DNA of 7,820 nt, from NCBI GenBank assembly GCA_023387135.1, contig JAEWIK010000320.1, forward strand, positions 1-7,820. Direction: 5' to 3'. This document shows, one piece after another, positions 6,673-7,820 of this stretch. The position numbers and the translations under genes are program-made. This DNA comes from Actinomycetes bacterium (GTDB lineage: Bacteria > Actinomycetota > Actinomycetes > Propionibacteriales > Propionibacteriaceae). Position 1 is the first letter of the stretch. Each line of letters starts with the position of its first letter. Below the pieces are notes generated by a model. The model did no database searches and was not told the DNA's origin. It saw nothing but the letters and a program-made list of their open reading frames with translations.

Positions 6673-7560
6673 CTACTTCGAGCGCTGGAGGGCGGCGAAG
6701 GCCTTCGTGATGTGGGGGTGCTTGAACGTGAAGCCTGCTTCGGTGAGACGGGCGGGGATCACCCGGCTGCTCGACAGCAGGGCGTCCTCCACGAACTCGG
6801 CGCCAAACAGCGCGCGGACCGCCACGAGCGGCGTCGGCAGCAGCGTCGGACGACCGAGGAACCTCCCGAAGGCCCTGGTGAAGGCGGCATTCGTGACGGG
6901 ATTCGGGGCGGTCAGGTTGAACGGCCCCGTCAGGTCGGAGCCGAGCAGGAAGACCATCGCCCGGACGTGGTCGGTCAGGCTGATCCAGGAGATGAACTGT
7001 CGGCCGTTGCCCATCCTGCCGCCGAGGCCGGCGGCGAACAGCGGACGCTGCATCGCCAGGTAGCCGCCCGAGTTCGACAGCACGTGGCCCGTCCGCAGGG
7101 TGGCGGTCGACACCGCCGAGTGCCGTGCCGCAGCCTCCCAGTCGTGGCAGAGCCCTGCCAGGAAGCCGCGTCCGCCGGGGGTGTCCTCGTCGACGATCTC
7201 GATGCCGGTGTCGCCGTAGTAGCCGACCGCCGACGCGTTCAGCAGGCGTTGGCAGCGTCCGTCCGGCTCCAGGCTCGTGACGATCGTCAGCGTGCTCGAC
7301 ACCCGCGAGCGGCGCAGTTCTGCCTTGCGTTCCCGCGTCCAGCGACCGCCTGCTATCGAGGCGCCGGCCAGGTTCACCACGGCGTCGACGTCGGTGAGGC
7401 CGGGCTGCTCGATCCTGCCGGAGTCCGGGTCCCAGCGGCGCTGGTCCGACGCCGTCTGCTCGCCACGGACGAGCCTGACCACCTCGTGGCCGTCGAGCAC
7501 CAACCGGCGGGCGAGCGCCGTACCGAGCATCCCCGTGCTCCCGGCTATGGCGACCCGCAT
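6673..7560 (-). CDS. TIGR01777-family NAD(P)-dependent epimerase/SDR protein
   Basis: This encodes 295 residues of an extended short-chain-dehydrogenase-like protein. The N-terminal Rossmann motif is GSTGMLG (7-13). It is followed by VVNLAGASIAGGRWT (61-75), NASAVGYYGD (108-117), LRTGHVLS (155-162) and FISWISLTDHVRAM (189-202), all in the order and spacing of the TIGR01777/SDR39U1 family. The C-terminal stretch from about 243 (TPLVAVRALFG to HPHITKAFAAL) matches the DUF1731 tail usually joined to this family. The reaction is not established for most members; cofactor-dependent sugar or small-molecule epimerisation is only a family label. The ATG at 7560 begins right at the first beta strand (MRVAIAGS) with AGGA about 9 bases upstream; a TTG at 7587 would add nine basic residues. 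It lies 44 bases downstream of the mannosyltransferase-like gene and 76 bases upstream of guaB, so read-through into guaB is possible. Confidence 0.92.
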   Translation of the reverse strand: MRVAIAGSTGMLGTALARRLVLDGHEVVRLVRGEQTASDQRRWDPDSGRIEQPGLTDVDAVVNLAGASIAGGRWTRERKAELRRSRVSSTLTIVTSLEPDGRCQRLLNASAVGYYGDTGIEIVDEDTPGGRGFLAGLCHDWEAAARHSAVSTATLRTGHVLSNSGGYLAMQRPLFAAGLGGRMGNGRQFISWISLTDHVRAMVFLLGSDLTGPFNLTAPNPVTNAAFTRAFGRFLGRPTLLPTPLVAVRALFGAEFVEDALLSSSRVIPARLTEAGFTFKHPHITKAFAALQRSK

Positions 7561-7604
7561 GTCCCTGATCCTGCCACGGCGGGCCAAGCCTCAGGGCTCT
7601 CCGT

Positions 7605-7820
7605 TCACCGGTGGATGACCGCCGTCTGCACGGCGTTCCAGTTGAGGAAGAAGAGCGACAGGCCGAACACCCAGCGCCGCTGTCGCCGGGTGAGCGGGAC
7701 GAGGGCGAACAACGCCAGCGGCCAGACGAGGTACCAGGGATGCAGCGCCTGCCCGCCCAGCACGACGACGAGGGCGCCCCAGGCGACCGCCGCCAACGGA
7801 CGGTCGGCGAACCTGACCAG
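7605..7820 (-). CDS. C-terminal part of a membrane mannosyltransferase-like protein (MptB/GT87-like)
   Basis: The frame is open to the window edge, so only the last 71 residues are seen; the start lies beyond 7820. The visible part has one long hydrophobic region containing GGQALHPWYLVWPLALFAL, a basic turn LTRRQRRW, then another hydrophobic segment GLSLFFLNWNAVQ ending in TAVIHR. The HPWYLVWPLAL motif near the C-terminus is characteristic of actinobacterial polyprenol-phosphate-mannose-dependent alpha-1,6-mannosyltransferases (MptA/MptB) and related GT87 membrane enzymes that build lipoglycans. It acts in the cytoplasmic membrane if the call is right. Confidence in a membrane glycosyltransferase is moderate; the exact member cannot be told. 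Confidence 0.75.
   Translation of the reverse strand: MVRFADRPLAAVAWGALVVVLGGQALHPWYLVWPLALFALVPLTRRQRRWVFGLSLFFLNWNAVQTAVIHR

Overview
The window looks like high-GC Gram-positive (actinobacterial) chromosome. The right half is strongly GC-rich and carries guaB next to the actinobacterial-type paralogue guaB3, a TIGR01777-type epimerase, and the C-terminal end of a membrane protein resembling polyprenol-phosphate-mannose-dependent mannosyltransferases (MptB/GT87-like). A relative of the Propionibacteriaceae is possible, but the genus cannot be fixed from the sequence alone.

Layout. Positions 3762-7820 are ordered housekeeping DNA read entirely on the minus strand: mannosyltransferase end, epimerase, guaB, guaB3. 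Positions 1-3760 look like accessory DNA. By direct count, 241-300 is 32/60 GC and 1801-1860 is 33/60, against 44/60 for 5401-5460 inside guaB. This part holds a CPBP-family membrane protease gene (minus), a secreted protein with a possible permuted papain-like His/Cys pair (plus), a small three-helix membrane protein and a membrane-anchored alpha/beta hydrolase (both minus, probably one transcription unit).

The most notable structure is a 176-bp direct repeat. The 3' end of guaB3 (3761-3936) is present a second time at 1043-1218 with only two differences, both synonymous. Each copy ends one base past the stop codon. The two copies bracket about 2.5 kb of accessory genes. This is the footprint expected when a mobile segment enters the 3' end of a conserved gene and rebuilds its coding end, but no integrase, transposase or tRNA is visible. 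Beyond the clean repeat, the left copy keeps weak in-frame guaB3-like similarity, as if it came from a diverged guaB3.

Gaps. Positions 906-1042 hold a plus-strand terminator-shaped hairpin and a long imperfect inverted repeat that reaches within two bases of the left repeat. Positions 1219-1639 have no intact gene but contain a possible frameshifted gene remnant on the minus strand. Positions 3590-3760 hold only a weak promoter candidate. The 141-bp guaB-guaB3 spacer contains two near-identical palindromes.

How the genes relate. guaB makes XMP from IMP for GMP synthesis. guaB3 is a related TIM-barrel protein without the catalytic cysteine and probably has another or an auxiliary role in purine metabolism. 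The accessory genes all encode envelope or secreted proteins, but nothing in the sequence shows that they form one defined system.
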